Shown: positions 9,534-21,631 of the stretch, one piece after another
How positions within the stretch are numbered: the stretch's first letter is position 1
Layout of the letters: each line of letters opens with the position of its first letter
DNA from: an uncultured Parasphingopyxis sp.
GTDB lineage: Bacteria > Pseudomonadota > Alphaproteobacteria > Sphingomonadales > Sphingomonadaceae
Reading direction: 5' to 3'
Assembly: GCF_937129435.1 (NCBI RefSeq)
Contig: NZ_CAKZNF010000016.1
Location: 1 to 64,000 of the forward strand
Length of the DNA stretch: 64,000 nt
Translations under genes and position numbers: made by a program
Notes under the pieces: generated by a model
The model's input: the letters and a program-made list of their open reading frames with translations, nothing else
What the model was told of the DNA's origin: nothing
Databases searched by the model: none

Positions 9534-11036
9534 TCAGCTTTCGAAATTGTCGGCGACGAAGCGGTCGAGCAGCCGGACGCCGAAGCCCGTCGCGCCCTTG
9601 TCCCAAAGGTTCGACGCACTCTTCATCCAGACCATCCCGGCAATGTCGAGATGCGCCCATTTGACGCCGTCCTGCACGAAGCGCTGCAGATATTGCGCCG
9701 CCGTGATCGAACCGGCCTCGCGCGGACCGACATTCTTCATATCGGCGATCGGCGAATCGAGCAGCTTGTCATAGGCCTTGCCGAGCGGCATCCGCCACAG
9801 CTTGTCGCCGCTCGAGGTGCCCGCCGCAAGCAGCTGTTCCGCCAGCCCGTCATCGTTCGCGAAGCATCCGCCATGCTCGAAACCGAGCGCGATGATCATC
9901 GCCCCGGTCAGTGTGGCGAGATCGATCATCACATCGGGCCGGTAATTCTCCTGCACCCAGTGCATCGCGTCGCACAGCACCAAGCGCCCTTCGGCATCGG
10001 TGTTCAACACCTCGACCGTCTGACCCGACATCGTCGTGACGACATCCGCAGGCCGTTGTGCATTTCCGTCGGGCATATTCTCGACAAGCCCGCACACGCC
10101 GATGACGTGCGCCTTGGCCTTGCGTCCCGCCAGCGCGCGCATGGCGCCCGCGACGGCGCCCGCTCCGCCCATGTCGAACTTCATGTCCTCCATGCCCGGC
10201 CCCGGCTTGATCGATATGCCGCCGGTATCGAATGTGACGCCTTTACCGACAAGGGCCAGCGGCTTATTCTGTTCGCCATCGGTACCGTCCCAGCGCATGA
10301 CGAGCAGTTGCGGCTCGCGCACCGAACCCTGGGCCACGCCGAGCAGCGCGCCCATGCCGAGTTCGGCCATTTCGTCGCGGCCCAACACCTCTATCTTTAC
10401 GCCGAGTTCCTCGAGCGGCCTGCACCGTTCGACGAAGCTCTTCGGGTAAAGGATGTTCGGCGGTTCGGTAACCAGTTCGCGCGCAAAGGCGATCCCGGCG
10501 AAGACATGCTCATGCGCCGCCCAGCGACCGGCCTCATCCTCGTCCGCGACGACCGTGATCGTTCGCAGGGTCGGTTTCGCCTTGGCCTTTTGCCGCGTGC
10601 GATATCGATCGAGCCGCCAACCGCGCTGCAAAGCGCCATAGGCCATGCGCGATCCGGTGTCCGTGCTGCTATCCGACGACGCGTCGATGATCATCGTCTT
10701 TTCGCCCGATGTGAGCAGTTTCGCCGCCACCGCTCCGCCGGCATTTTCATAGCCGTGATCTTCACCCGACCCGACGCCGGCGAGCAGAACGCGCCGGGGC
10801 TCGCCGTCATAATCGGTGACAATCTCCACGATGGATGCCGTGTCGCCGTTGAAACGCGCCGCCTGCGCCGCCCGGCGCAAATGCGCCGCGACTTCCTCAC
10901 TCAAGCCGTCCAGTGCGGCATCGATCCCGCCCTTCTTGCTGACGGGCAGGACGAGCGCATCGGGGCTGTCGGGACGGGACGAGGCAAAACGTACGGAGAT
11001 CGAAATCGCTATTCTCCTGTCGGGAATTGAAATCAC
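9534..11036 (-). CDS. pepA: Leucyl aminopeptidase (M17)
   Basis: 500 aa cytosolic dimetal aminopeptidase. An N-terminal macrodomain-like region is followed by the catalytic domain with LVGKGVTFDTGGISIKPG, DMGGAGAVAGAMRAL and the family signature NTDAEGRLVLCDAM. The extreme C-terminus, KGATGFGVRLLDRFV, is typical. It is divergent from lptD across a 120-base gap that should hold both promoters, and is followed closely by holC. Confidence 0.97.
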   Translation of the reverse strand: MISIPDRRIAISISVRFASSRPDSPDALVLPVSKKGGIDAALDGLSEEVAAHLRRAAQAARFNGDTASIVEIVTDYDGEPRRVLLAGVGSGEDHGYENAGGAVAAKLLTSGEKTMIIDASSDSSTDTGSRMAYGALQRGWRLDRYRTRQKAKAKPTLRTITVVADEDEAGRWAAHEHVFAGIAFARELVTEPPNILYPKSFVERCRPLEELGVKIEVLGRDEMAELGMGALLGVAQGSVREPQLLVMRWDGTDGEQNKPLALVGKGVTFDTGGISIKPGPGMEDMKFDMGGAGAVAGAMRALAGRKAKAHVIGVCGLVENMPDGNAQRPADVVTTMSGQTVEVLNTDAEGRLVLCDAMHWVQENYRPDVMIDLATLTGAMIIALGFEHGGCFANDDGLAEQLLAAGTSSGDKLWRMPLGKAYDKLLDSPIADMKNVGPREAGSITAAQYLQRFVQDGVKWAHLDIAGMVWMKSASNLWDKGATGFGVRLLDRFVADNFES

Positions 11037-11156
11037 AACGGAATTGATCTGTCCGGATAGCGGAACGGCGGGCGTCTGGCAAAGACGATTGCAGCGCGGG
11101 CGCGCGGGTGCGATAGGCGCGGCAGAAGCCGGACTTTCATCCGATACAGGTATTCA

Positions 11157-13442
11157 GTGACGCGTAAGACGATATTCTGCCTCAGCGTGCTTCCGTTGGC
11201 GATGGTGGCGCAAGCCGCCATGGCGCAGGGCACGGGCGACGGCGATCCGTTCGATCCCGATGCCTCCCGGTTGATCCCGCCGGTGGATCTGACGGATGAG
11301 GAGCTTCCGCCGCTCGAAGCCTCGATGGAGCCCGACGAGATCGTCTTCAGCGCTCAGATGATCGAATACAACCAGGCGAGCGATGTCGTGACCGCGAGCG
11401 GCGACGTTCATCTCGTGCGCGACGGCGTCCGTTTGCGTGCCGACCAGGTCGTCTGGAACCGGAATACCGGCGAGGTGATCGCCAGCGGCAATGTCGCGGT
11501 GCGCTCGCCCGAGGGCGATTCCGCCTATGCCGAGCGGGCCGAACTGACCGATACGCTGCGCGACGGCATGGTCGACAATCTGCTGATCGTGCTGGAAAAT
11601 GGCGGCAGACTGGCCGCGCAGGCCGGAGCGCGCGACGACGGCGTCTCGATCCTCGATAACGCGGCCTACACCCCCTATCGCGCGCTCGACGACGAAGGCG
11701 AGCCGCAGGAGCCGAGCTGGTATATCACCGCCGCGCGCGTCATCCACGATCCCGAAACCAACCGGATCCGATACGAAGACGCGCGGTTCAATCTTTTCGG
11801 GCTGACCATTGCCGCTTTGCCGAGCTTTTCTCATCCCGATGGGTCCGAGGGCGGCTCGACCGGCTTTCTGGTCCCCGATTTCCGGCTCAGCCGCTCAAAC
11901 GGGCTCGAAGTCGAATTTCCCTATTATATCAATCTCGCGCCCAATCGTGACGCGACGATCACGCCGCATATCTATACCGGTGTGCTCCCCGCGATCGAGG
12001 CGGAATACCGGCATCTCGCTGCCGAGGGTGCGTTTCAGATTGCCGGCATCGCCACATACAGCTCGCGGCGCCCCATCAATCCGCCCGCCGGCTTCGTCTT
12101 CGATGGCGACAATGACTTTCGCGGCTATATCGAGGCCAACGGCCGCTTTCAGTTTACGCCATATTGGTCGGTCACCGGTTCTACCCGGCTGACGACGGAC
12201 GACACTTTCCTGCGTCGTTACGATATCTCGCGCGACGACCGGTTGCGGTCGACGGTCGAGGCCGAGCGGATCGGCGAGAACAGCTATTTCTCGATCGCCG
12301 GCTGGGCTGTGCAGGATTTGCGCGCGACAGCGGACGGCGGCCAGCAGCCCATCGCCATCCCCGCGATCGACTATCGCCAGCGTTTCGCGGACGGACTGAT
12401 TGGCGGCACGGTCAATCTGCAGGCGAACAGCCTTGGCATCATCCGCACCGACGGACAGGACACGCAGCGGGCATTCGCCAGCGCGCAATGGGACTATCGC
12501 CGGATCACGAGTCTCGGTCAGGAATTCTCCCTGACGGCATTGGTGCGCGGCGATGCCTATCATTCGGACGAGAACGCCGACACCATCACCGGGCTCTATG
12601 CCGGCGAGGAAGGCTGGCAGTTTCGCGGAATCGGTGCGGTCGCCGCCGATATCCGCTGGCCGTTCGTCGGCGAACTGTTCGGCGGTATCCAGCGCGTGAC
12701 GCCGCGCGTCCAGATCGTCGCCACGCCCGATCTGTCGAACCTCGAAGTGCCGAACGAGGATTCGCGGTCGATCGAGCTGGAAAATGCCAGCATCTTCGCG
12801 ATCAACCGCTTTCCCGGTTACGACCGGTTCGAGGATGGGGTTCGCATGACCTATGGCGGCGAATATGCGCTCGATCTCCCACGCTTCTCGCTGCGGACCA
12901 GCCTTGGCCAGAGCTACCGTCTCACGCGCAAACCCACCCTGTTTCCGTCCGGAACCGGACTTTCATCGCGCTTTTCCGATGTCGTGGGCCGGACCGAGAT
13001 TCGCTATGGGCGGTTCCTTGCGCTCACCAGCCGTTATCGGATCGACAAGGACAATCTCGATATCCGTCGTGCCGAACTCGACCTGACGGTGGGATCGCGC
13101 ACGACCTATGTCGAGCTGGGCTATTTGCTTCTCGACAGGGATATCACCCTCAACATCGAGGATTTGCGCGATCGCGAGGAATTGCGCGCGGCGGCGCGCG
13201 TCGCGATCGGCGATTACTGGTCGATCTTCGGTTCGGCCGTCGTCGATCTCACCAGCCGCAGAGAAGACCCGCTATCGCTTGCCGACGGGTTCGATCCTGT
13301 TCGAACGCGTCTGGGCTTCGGCTATGAGGACGAAGGGCTCGAATTCGGGTTCACCTGGCGGCGAGACTATGACGACACCGGCGATGCGCGCCGCGGCGAC
13401 ACCTTCCTCTTCCGGGTGGCGTTACGCAATCTTGGACGCTAA
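11157..13442 (+). CDS. lptD: LPS-assembly protein LptD
   Basis: Outer-membrane beta barrel that, with LptE, inserts lipopolysaccharide into the outer leaflet. It has a GTG start, a signal peptide ending around MVAQAAMAQG, an OstA/LptA-like jellyroll (about residues 60-160; IEYNQASDVVTASGDVHLV), then the long C-terminal LptD barrel with many aromatic/Arg strands, ending FLFRVALRNLGR. 761 aa is within the family range. It opens the lptD-surA-pdxA-rsmA operon, an arrangement known from many proteobacteria and consistent with SurA being the LptD chaperone. Confidence 0.96.
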   Translation: MTRKTIFCLSVLPLAMVAQAAMAQGTGDGDPFDPDASRLIPPVDLTDEELPPLEASMEPDEIVFSAQMIEYNQASDVVTASGDVHLVRDGVRLRADQVVWNRNTGEVIASGNVAVRSPEGDSAYAERAELTDTLRDGMVDNLLIVLENGGRLAAQAGARDDGVSILDNAAYTPYRALDDEGEPQEPSWYITAARVIHDPETNRIRYEDARFNLFGLTIAALPSFSHPDGSEGGSTGFLVPDFRLSRSNGLEVEFPYYINLAPNRDATITPHIYTGVLPAIEAEYRHLAAEGAFQIAGIATYSSRRPINPPAGFVFDGDNDFRGYIEANGRFQFTPYWSVTGSTRLTTDDTFLRRYDISRDDRLRSTVEAERIGENSYFSIAGWAVQDLRATADGGQQPIAIPAIDYRQRFADGLIGGTVNLQANSLGIIRTDGQDTQRAFASAQWDYRRITSLGQEFSLTALVRGDAYHSDENADTITGLYAGEEGWQFRGIGAVAADIRWPFVGELFGGIQRVTPRVQIVATPDLSNLEVPNEDSRSIELENASIFAINRFPGYDRFEDGVRMTYGGEYALDLPRFSLRTSLGQSYRLTRKPTLFPSGTGLSSRFSDVVGRTEIRYGRFLALTSRYRIDKDNLDIRRAELDLTVGSRTTYVELGYLLLDRDITLNIEDLRDREELRAAARVAIGDYWSIFGSAVVDLTSRREDPLSLADGFDPVRTRLGFGYEDEGLEFGFTWRRDYDDTGDARRGDTFLFRVALRNLGR

Positions 13443-13527
13443 GCCTGCGTTCAGGATAAATCTGTTTGAGCTCATCCACGACATTTGCCGGTTGCGACTG
13501 GCAACAGAACGGACATTGCTACTAGAA

Positions 13528-14892
13528 ATGACGACCATGAATGCACAGCGTTTTAAGCGCGGGATGATTGCCATTGCCTCGACGGCGGGCCTCGGCCTGC
13601 TTGCCTTTGGTGCCGCCGCACAATCACCGATGGACGATCTGAACAGCGCCTCGGTCCTCGACCTGCCCGAACAGTTTCGCGTGTTCAGCGAATATGACCC
13701 GAACATTCGCAAGCCAACGGCGATCGTCAATGGCGAGATCATCACGCGAACCGATGTGGACCAGCGCCTTGCGCTCGTCCTCGCGGCCAATGGCGACGTC
13801 CAGATTTCCGAAGAGGAATTGCAACGGCTGCGCATCCAAGTGCTCAGCAACCTGATCGACGAGACGTTGCAGATCCAGGAAGCGGCCGCGAATGAAATCG
13901 AGATCACCGATGCCGAAGTCGAGCAGACGCTGCAGCGCGTGAGCGGAAACTTTGCGTCCGAAGACGTGAACTTCGCCGATTATCTTCGCCAGCAGGGCTC
14001 CTCGCAGCGCTCGATCGAACGCCAGATCGAAGGCGAGCTGGCTTGGAACCGCCTGCTGCGTCGCTACGTTAATCCGCGAATTAACGTCAGCGATGCCGAG
14101 GTCGAGGCCGTCCGCGAGCGGCTCGAAGCCTCGCGCGGCCAGACCGAATACCGGATCGCGGAAATCTATCTGAGCGCGCGGCCGGACAATGAAGCGCAGG
14201 TCCGGGCCAATGCCGAGCAAATTCTCGAGCAGCTTCGCCGAGGCGCGTCGTTCCCGGCCTATGCGCGGCAATATTCCGAAGCGTCGACGGCTGCTGTGGG
14301 TGGCGATCTCGGCTGGGTGCTGCCCGGCCAGTTGCCGACGGAACTCGCTCAGGTGCTGCCGCAAATTCCCGTCGGCGCGGTGAGCCCGCCCATTCCCGTA
14401 CCCGGCGGCTTTTCGATCATCGCGATGGTCGACCAGCGCCAGATCCTTTCGGCCGATCCGCGCAATGCGGTGCTGAGCCTGAAGCAGATCACCGTGAACT
14501 TCCCTCCCGGCACTACCGAGGCGGATGCGACGCCGGTCGTCACGCAGCTTGCCGAGGCCTCGCAATCCAGCGGTGGCTGCGGTGCGGCCGAAGCGCTGGC
14601 GCAAAGCGTCGGCGGGACCGTGGTGCAGAATGATTCGGTGCAGATGCGCGATCTTCCGCCGGCGCTGCAGCAAGCGATGGTGGACCTCCAGATCGGCCAG
14701 TCCTCGCCGCCATTCGGCTCGATCGAGGACGGTGTGCGCGTGTTGGTCCTGTGCGGCCGCGAATCGGGTGCGCCGAGCCAGAGCCTCGATCCCGAGCGGA
14801 TCATGGCCTCGCTCCAGGATTCGCGCAGCAGCCGGATGGCGCGCAACTATCTCCGCAATCTGCGCCGTGATGCGGTGATTGAGTATCGCTGA
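13528..14892 (+). CDS. surA: Periplasmic peptidyl-prolyl isomerase / chaperone SurA
   Basis: 454 aa. Assists folding of outer-membrane proteins. It starts at MTTMNAQRFKRG with a signal peptide (LGLLAFGAAAQ). The SurA N-terminal chaperone domain follows (KPTAIVNGEIITRTDVDQRL), then a parvulin domain around residues 210-310 (RGASFPAYARQYSE, GGDLGWVLPGQLP). The remaining region, with Cys-containing QSSGGCGAAEALAQ, may be a degenerate second parvulin unit. The reading frame is open upstream into lptD, but nothing before 13528 is homologous. A second ATG three codons later is possible. Confidence 0.94.
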   Translation: MTTMNAQRFKRGMIAIASTAGLGLLAFGAAAQSPMDDLNSASVLDLPEQFRVFSEYDPNIRKPTAIVNGEIITRTDVDQRLALVLAANGDVQISEEELQRLRIQVLSNLIDETLQIQEAAANEIEITDAEVEQTLQRVSGNFASEDVNFADYLRQQGSSQRSIERQIEGELAWNRLLRRYVNPRINVSDAEVEAVRERLEASRGQTEYRIAEIYLSARPDNEAQVRANAEQILEQLRRGASFPAYARQYSEASTAAVGGDLGWVLPGQLPTELAQVLPQIPVGAVSPPIPVPGGFSIIAMVDQRQILSADPRNAVLSLKQITVNFPPGTTEADATPVVTQLAEASQSSGGCGAAEALAQSVGGTVVQNDSVQMRDLPPALQQAMVDLQIGQSSPPFGSIEDGVRVLVLCGRESGAPSQSLDPERIMASLQDSRSSRMARNYLRNLRRDAVIEYR

Positions 14893-14908
14893 TCTGGGAG
14901 GGTCCGCA

Positions 14909-15916
14909 ATGGCGCCGATAGCGGTATCGCTCGGCGACCCGGCAGGGATCGGGCCGGAAATTATCGGCAAGGCGTGGAGCGAGCGCACACGGCATAGCCT
15001 GCCTGTTTTCTTCGGTGTCGGGGATGCCGGCGCGCTCAAGCGCTTCTGGCATGGCCCTGTGGTCGAAATTTCCGAACCCGCGGAGGCGGACGCCGCGTTC
15101 GACAAGGGCGTGCCCGTGCTCGCGGTCGAGAATGACGAGCGTGTCGTCGGCGGTGAACCGACCGCGCAGGGCGCGCGCTGCGCACTCGATTCTCTCGAAA
15201 TGGCGGTCGGGCTGGCGCGATCCGGTGCCGCGGGGGCGGTCGTGACCGGCCCGGTCGCGAAATCGCGACTCTATGACATCGGCTTTGCCCATCCCGGACA
15301 GACAGAGTTCGTCGCCGAACGTTGCGGCGTCGCGCTGTCGAACACGGCGATGTTACTGGCCGGGCCCTCGCTGCGCACCGTCCCGATCACCACGCATATG
15401 CCCTTGCGCGACGTGCCGGACGCATTGACGCCCGATCTTGTCATGACCAAGGGCCGTACGACGGCCCGCGGACTGGAGCGCAATTTCGGCATCGCCCGTC
15501 CGCGCCTCGTTTTCTCCGGCCTCAACCCGCATGCGGGAGAATTCGGTGCACTGGGTCGCGAAGAAATCGACATTCTCGAACCCGCGATCAGCCAGTTACG
15601 CGAGGAAGGCATAGACGCCAAGGGTCCGTTCGCCGCCGACACGATGTTCCATCCCGAGGCGCGGATGAAATATGATTGCGCGCTGTGCCCGTCGCACGAC
15701 CAGGCGCTGATTCCCTTGAAAACGCTGCATTTCGACGAAGGCGTCAATATGACGCTGGGCTTACCGATCGTGCGGACAGCGCCCGATCACGGGACGGCGT
15801 TCGAGATCGCCGGCAAGGGCAAGGCCAATCCCGGCGCCATGATCGCTGCCATCGGCCTGGCGGCGTTCTGTGCCCGCAAGCGTTCGGCCTACGACGCGCA
15901 ACAAGCGGCGGCGTGA
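14909..15916 (+). CDS. pdxA: 4-hydroxythreonine-4-phosphate dehydrogenase
   Basis: Pyridoxal phosphate synthesis enzyme, 335 aa. The ATG at 14909 ([18 protein letters not shown]) is preceded by GGGAGG and is preferred to an upstream TTG. Signatures are [41 protein letters not shown] and [18 protein letters not shown], which supply the metal-binding His and substrate residues. The stop overlaps the GTG of rsmA (GTGA). Confidence 0.96.
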   Translation: MAPIAVSLGDPAGIGPEIIGKAWSERTRHSLPVFFGVGDAGALKRFWHGPVVEISEPAEADAAFDKGVPVLAVENDERVVGGEPTAQGARCALDSLEMAVGLARSGAAGAVVTGPVAKSRLYDIGFAHPGQTEFVAERCGVALSNTAMLLAGPSLRTVPITTHMPLRDVPDALTPDLVMTKGRTTARGLERNFGIARPRLVFSGLNPHAGEFGALGREEIDILEPAISQLREEGIDAKGPFAADTMFHPEARMKYDCALCPSHDQALIPLKTLHFDEGVNMTLGLPIVRTAPDHGTAFEIAGKGKANPGAMIAAIGLAAFCARKRSAYDAQQAAA

Positions 15917-16734
15917 CTGAGCTGCCGCCGCTGCGGGATGTGATCGCGGCGCATGGTTTGTCCGCGAGCAAGGCGCTCGGCCAGAATTTCCTTCTCGATA
16001 CGCAATTGCTGGATCGGATCGCTGCGGTGCCGGGCGATCTCACCGATGAGACGGTGTATGAAGTCGGACCGGGACCGGGTGGGCTGACACGGGCGCTTCT
16101 CGCACGCGGTGCCAATGTGGTCGCGGTCGAAAGGGACCGGCGTTGCCTCGCGGCTCTTCAGCAAGTCTCGGATCATTTCGACGGCCGGCTGACCGTTATT
16201 GAGGGCGACGCGCTCAGGGTTGACGAAGCGCAGGTTACGGGCGGCGCTGCGCATATCGTCGCCAATCTGCCCTATAATGTCGGAAGTGCGCTGCTCGTGC
16301 GCTGGCTGACGGAGGAACGCTGGCCTCCCCGGTGGAAATCGGCGACGCTGATGTTTCAGAAAGAGGTGGCGGAGCGCATCGTGGCGAAACCGGGCAGCGC
16401 CGCGTTCGGGCGCCTCTCCGTTCTCGCGCAATGGCGCAGCGATGCGTCGATCGCGCTCAACGTCCACCGATCGGCTTTCGTGCCGCCGCCCAAGGTCATG
16501 TCGGCCGTCGTGCACATTGTGCCGCGATCCGCTCCGCCGGATGTCAAAGGACCGGTCATCGAACAGGTCACCCAGGCCGCATTCGGGCAGCGGCGCAAGA
16601 TGTTGCGGCAAAGTCTGAAATCGGTTCCGCGTGCGCTTGATGCGCTCGAATCGCTTGGCATCGATCCAACGCGCCGGGCGGAGACGCTGGCCGTGGACGA
16701 TTTCGTCGCTATCGCTCGGGAAATCGGCCCCTAG
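15913..16734 (+). CDS. rsmA: 16S rRNA (A1518/A1519) dimethyltransferase
   Basis: KsgA/RsmA dimethylates two adenosines near the 3' end of 16S rRNA during small-subunit assembly. 273 aa from the GTG that overlaps the pdxA stop (GTGA). It contains [11 protein letters not shown], the SAM motif [21 protein letters not shown], the catalytic [10 protein letters not shown] and the C-terminal [15 protein letters not shown]. The pdxA-rsmA pairing is widespread. Confidence 0.96.
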   Translation: MTELPPLRDVIAAHGLSASKALGQNFLLDTQLLDRIAAVPGDLTDETVYEVGPGPGGLTRALLARGANVVAVERDRRCLAALQQVSDHFDGRLTVIEGDALRVDEAQVTGGAAHIVANLPYNVGSALLVRWLTEERWPPRWKSATLMFQKEVAERIVAKPGSAAFGRLSVLAQWRSDASIALNVHRSAFVPPPKVMSAVVHIVPRSAPPDVKGPVIEQVTQAAFGQRRKMLRQSLKSVPRALDALESLGIDPTRRAETLAVDDFVAIAREIGP

Positions 16735-17249
16735 GGCGTGTTGGCCGGCTCGCCGTCGGAAGCCGTTGTCGCTTCCTGCGCTGCCAGCTGCGGCGCGGGT
16801 GGCCCGGCGGCAATCGTGGCGGCAAGGCTCGTCGCCTCTTCGCAGCTCGTTTCGCAAAGCGCCTCGATCCGGTCGAGATTACGTTGCGCCCGATCCATCG
16901 AACCGCGCTGAACAAAGACCTGCCCCTGCCCTTCGAGCGCGGCAAGGTCGTTTGGCTCGATCTCGAGCGCCTCGCGATAATAGCGGATCGCCAACCCGGG
17001 AAGCTCCTGCGACAGCGCCACTTCGGCGAGTGCGACATAGCCGTCGCGATTGCGCGGATCGACCGCGATGCCCGTTTCGATCAGATCCTGCGCCATCTCG
17101 GCATTGCCGGACGACAGCGCGGCGCGGCCTTCGGCGACCAGCGAAGCGGAACGCGGATCGATCTGGTCGTCGGCCAACTGGCCGTAGACCGTGCTCGAAG
17201 CGGTCGCAAATGCAAGCGAGATGGCAATGGCGAGGGGCGAGAAACGCAT
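16731..17249 (-). CDS. Exported tetratricopeptide-repeat protein
   Basis: 172 aa. It starts [19 protein letters not shown], a signal peptide ending near VYGQ. Two to three TPR-like helical hairpins follow ([57 protein letters not shown]), then a spacer with two Cys residues (LCETSCEEA) and an Ala/Pro-rich tail. The frame is open far upstream, inside the RsmB gene, but that part is a shadow. It converges on rsmA with a four-base overlap. Probably a periplasmic scaffold; the exact role is unknown. Confidence 0.85.
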   Translation of the reverse strand: MRFSPLAIAISLAFATASSTVYGQLADDQIDPRSASLVAEGRAALSSGNAEMAQDLIETGIAVDPRNRDGYVALAEVALSQELPGLAIRYYREALEIEPNDLAALEGQGQVFVQRGSMDRAQRNLDRIEALCETSCEEATSLAATIAAGPPAPQLAAQEATTASDGEPANTP

Positions 17250-17287
17250 AATCAGCTCCAACACTGTTTCCGGCTGTTTCGCCTCGT

Positions 17288-18472
17288 CTAGCATGCCCGT
17301 TGCAGCCTTGCGAAGAAAAAGCCGTCGGTTCCGTGCCGCGCCGGAGACAAAAGCCGCCCGTTCGCGGTCACGATTCCATGATCGATAGCCGGTTCCACCT
17401 TTCGGAAATCCGAACGGCGAGCGAGAAACGCCGAAATCTGCCCCTCCCCCTCTTCGTGCAGCAGCGAGCAGACGGCATATAGCAAATGCCCGCCCGGCCG
17501 CACCAGATCGGCGCCGTAATCGAGGATATGGGCCTGCAGCGCGGCAATGCGTCCGATCCGCTCCGGTGTCAGCCGCCAGCGCGCCTCCGGATTGCGGCGC
17601 CATGTCCCCGTACCGCTGCAAGGCGTATCGATCAGGACAAGGTCTGCCGTGTCCCGAAGGTCGCCGAGTACCTCCCTCTCTCGCCCCGGATTAAGGAGGC
17701 GTGTTTCGACATCTTCGATACCCGTGCGTTCGGCGCGCGGTGCGAAGGCGCGAAGCCGTTGCCGGTCGGTATCGCAGGCGATGAAGCGCGCCCTGCCCTC
17801 CACCCTATCGTGCATGGCCAGCGTCTTGCCACCGGCCCCGGCACACAGGTCGACGACAGTCATCCCGCGCTCGGCACCCGCAGCATCGGCGACCAACTGG
17901 CTACCCTCGTCCTGAATGTCGATCAGGCCTTCGTGAAACAGGTCGTGCTGTTCCACCGGAAATCCCGATGGCAGGCGGATGGCGCGGTCGCTCAGCCTCC
18001 CAGGTTCACCGCTGCCGAGCCGTTGCAATGCCTCATCGCGTCCGATTTTCGAGCGGTTGATGCGAATGTCGAGCGGCGCGCGGTCCGATAGGGCCAGAAT
18101 ATCGCCATGATTCAGCGCGGGATCGAACCGGTCACGCAGCCATTCGGGCAGATTCGATGCCGGCTCCCCTGCTTCGCCGTCCATGATCGGTTGCGGCCCA
18201 TAGTCCGAGCCGTCGAAGGCCTCGCGCAGCCGGCGTTCGTCGCCCGCCAGACCGATCATCGCCGCCCTGCCGCTTTGCGGCGGCGCGCCATGACGGCGAA
18301 TCGCGTCATAGACGTGTTCGCGAATGGCGCGGCGATCCTTCGATCCGGCATAGCGCCGTTGTTTGAAGGCGCGCTTCAGGATCACATCGGCCGCAGCGCC
18401 GTCGCCCTTGGTCGCTTCGATGATCTCGTCGAGAATCTCTATCGCGGTCTGGACGCGCGCTGCGGGCGTCAT
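17288..18472 (-). CDS. rsmB: RsmB/NOP-family rRNA m5C methyltransferase
   Basis: 394 aa. An NusB-like N-terminal helical region (MTPAARVQTAIEILDEII, KDRRAIREHVYDAIRR) precedes a Rossmann methyltransferase with VVDLCAGAGGKTLAM, IACDTDRQRL, VLIDTPCSGTGTWRRNPE (motif IV Cys) and YAVCSLLHEEGE (motif VI Cys), the two-cysteine arrangement of m5C RNA methyltransferases. It is transcribed after guaB with a six-base gap, so the two are likely in one transcript. The exact target position is inferred from family only. Confidence 0.92.
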   Translation of the reverse strand: MTPAARVQTAIEILDEIIEATKGDGAAADVILKRAFKQRRYAGSKDRRAIREHVYDAIRRHGAPPQSGRAAMIGLAGDERRLREAFDGSDYGPQPIMDGEAGEPASNLPEWLRDRFDPALNHGDILALSDRAPLDIRINRSKIGRDEALQRLGSGEPGRLSDRAIRLPSGFPVEQHDLFHEGLIDIQDEGSQLVADAAGAERGMTVVDLCAGAGGKTLAMHDRVEGRARFIACDTDRQRLRAFAPRAERTGIEDVETRLLNPGREREVLGDLRDTADLVLIDTPCSGTGTWRRNPEARWRLTPERIGRIAALQAHILDYGADLVRPGGHLLYAVCSLLHEEGEGQISAFLARRSDFRKVEPAIDHGIVTANGRLLSPARHGTDGFFFARLQRAC

Positions 18473-18478
18473 ATGCGC

Positions 18479-19981
<1,503 letters not shown>

Positions 19982-20006
19982 CTATAGGCGCGCATCGCCG
20001 CTGTTA

Positions 20007-21455
20007 CTAGCGCGGCTCGGGAGAATATCGCGCAGGATCGGCGAGCGCGCGGCCGAGCGCGATATGCAGCAGCACATCCTCATAGGCACCGCCCAGTTCG
20101 AGCGTGTCGTCGAAATTGTCGTCCGGTCCGTGATAGGGGCCCTGAAGGAACGCGTTGAGACGCTCGTAATCGGTGAAGGAACCGCCCGCCATGATCGACG
20201 GGACGCCGCGTTCCAGCAGCACCCAGCCGTCCTGACGCCGGACGAACGCATTCGGGTCTTCGCTGTCATAAATTTCGCGGCCCAACTGCCGGGCGACACC
20301 GTCGACAATCGGATCGAGCGCCGTCATCCCACGGCCCACGATCCCCACCGGGGCGCCGCGTGGGCCGATAGCGATGGTATCGAGGTTGAGCGCCGCCACC
20401 AACCGGTCGAGCGGCAATGATGGATCGTCGGCCCAGGCTTCGGCGCCCAGCAGACCGAGCTCTTCCGCCGTGGTCGCCACGAAATAGATGTCGCGCGCGG
20501 GTCGTGGCCCCTCTCCCAGCGCGTCGGCGACTTCGATCAATGCGGCGGTGCCGCTCGCATTGTCGACGGCGCCATTGCAGATCGCATCTTCTTCACCGGG
20601 CCGGCAGACACCGAAATGGTCATAATGGGCCATGAAGACGACGGCCTCTTCTCCCCCGTCCGAGCCCGCCAGCCTGCCAACGACATTGTATCCGGTATAG
20701 GGCTGCACTTCGGTTGCCACATCGAGCGACATCGTCAGGTCAAGTGCGACGGGTGCGTCGGGCACATCCCGCTCATATCCGCCGGCCCGGAGCAAAGTTC
20801 TCCCCGCGTCAGGCGAGGCATAGCCATCGATGACGGCATGCCGGCGGCCTTCCAGCGTTGTGCTGCCAGCAGAGAAATAGCGCTGATATTGCTCCCAATC
20901 CTCGTCGCTTTCGGCAATCACGATAACGGCCTTTGCCCCGGCGTCGGCCATAGCCTCGATCCGCGAACTTGCACGAGGCGGTGCGGGGACGCCTTCCGGT
21001 GCACCGGCGCGAATGACGACGATGGCTCCCTCGATGACCGAGCGGAGCGCACCATAATCCTCTTCGATCCCGTAGCCCGCATAGACGACCGGCTCATCGG
21101 TCAGGACGTCGTGCGCAGCGGAGCCGGTAAGGAGCAGGTCATCTTCACTCCATTCGCCCGATCGACCGCCACCGGCCCATCGTCCCGTCGCCTGTATCGG
21201 CCGGCGCTCTATGAGTTCGATAGGCTGATAGAAGCTGCCTTTCCATCCGGGGCGAAGTCCCGCTTCGGCGAATTGCGCTGTGATATAGTGGGCGGCCACC
21301 GCTTCGCCGATGGTTCCCGGTCGGCGGCCCTGGAAATTCTCGCTCGCCAGGATTTCGACATGGCGGCGATATTCGGCTTCGCTGGCTTCGCTGTGCGCCG
21401 GGGTGGGAAATGTGAAGGAAAATGCCGCAACGGCGGCGAAAATACGCCTGATCAT
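20007..21455 (-). CDS. Secreted M28-family metallopeptidase with PA-type insert
   Basis: 482 aa with a signal peptide (MIRRIFAAVAAFSFTFPTP). Zinc-ligand motifs of M28 aminopeptidases are present in order: VFMAHYDHFGV, NGAVDNASGTAALIEVAD, ATTAEELGLLGAEA, ALNLDTIA and a late PYHGPDDNF. A protease-associated-like region lies between the signal peptide and the catalytic core (YAGYGIEEDYGAL). Probably a periplasmic or secreted aminopeptidase. It is separated from guaB and divergent from the SPFH gene. Confidence 0.9.
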   Translation of the reverse strand: MIRRIFAAVAAFSFTFPTPAHSEASEAEYRRHVEILASENFQGRRPGTIGEAVAAHYITAQFAEAGLRPGWKGSFYQPIELIERRPIQATGRWAGGGRSGEWSEDDLLLTGSAAHDVLTDEPVVYAGYGIEEDYGALRSVIEGAIVVIRAGAPEGVPAPPRASSRIEAMADAGAKAVIVIAESDEDWEQYQRYFSAGSTTLEGRRHAVIDGYASPDAGRTLLRAGGYERDVPDAPVALDLTMSLDVATEVQPYTGYNVVGRLAGSDGGEEAVVFMAHYDHFGVCRPGEEDAICNGAVDNASGTAALIEVADALGEGPRPARDIYFVATTAEELGLLGAEAWADDPSLPLDRLVAALNLDTIAIGPRGAPVGIVGRGMTALDPIVDGVARQLGREIYDSEDPNAFVRRQDGWVLLERGVPSIMAGGSFTDYERLNAFLQGPYHGPDDNFDDTLELGGAYEDVLLHIALGRALADPARYSPEPR

Positions 21456-21631
21456 GCGCGAGCCATGGCGTGCAAGCGGGGGCGGTGCAAGCGTGACGGC
21501 TTCATGGATTCGACGAATGACGGCCTTGGTCGGCCAGCGTACCGTCGATCATGTGCACCGAAAGGCTTGGCAGCGGGCCCGCGCCGTTCCAATATGTTTC
21601 CCACAACGCGGTCGCGCGGGGAGAAGCAACC

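Noticed and set aside
9651-11030. 459-codon open frame opposite pepA
   Set aside because: pepA carries the full M17 signature on the minus strand; this is its complement.
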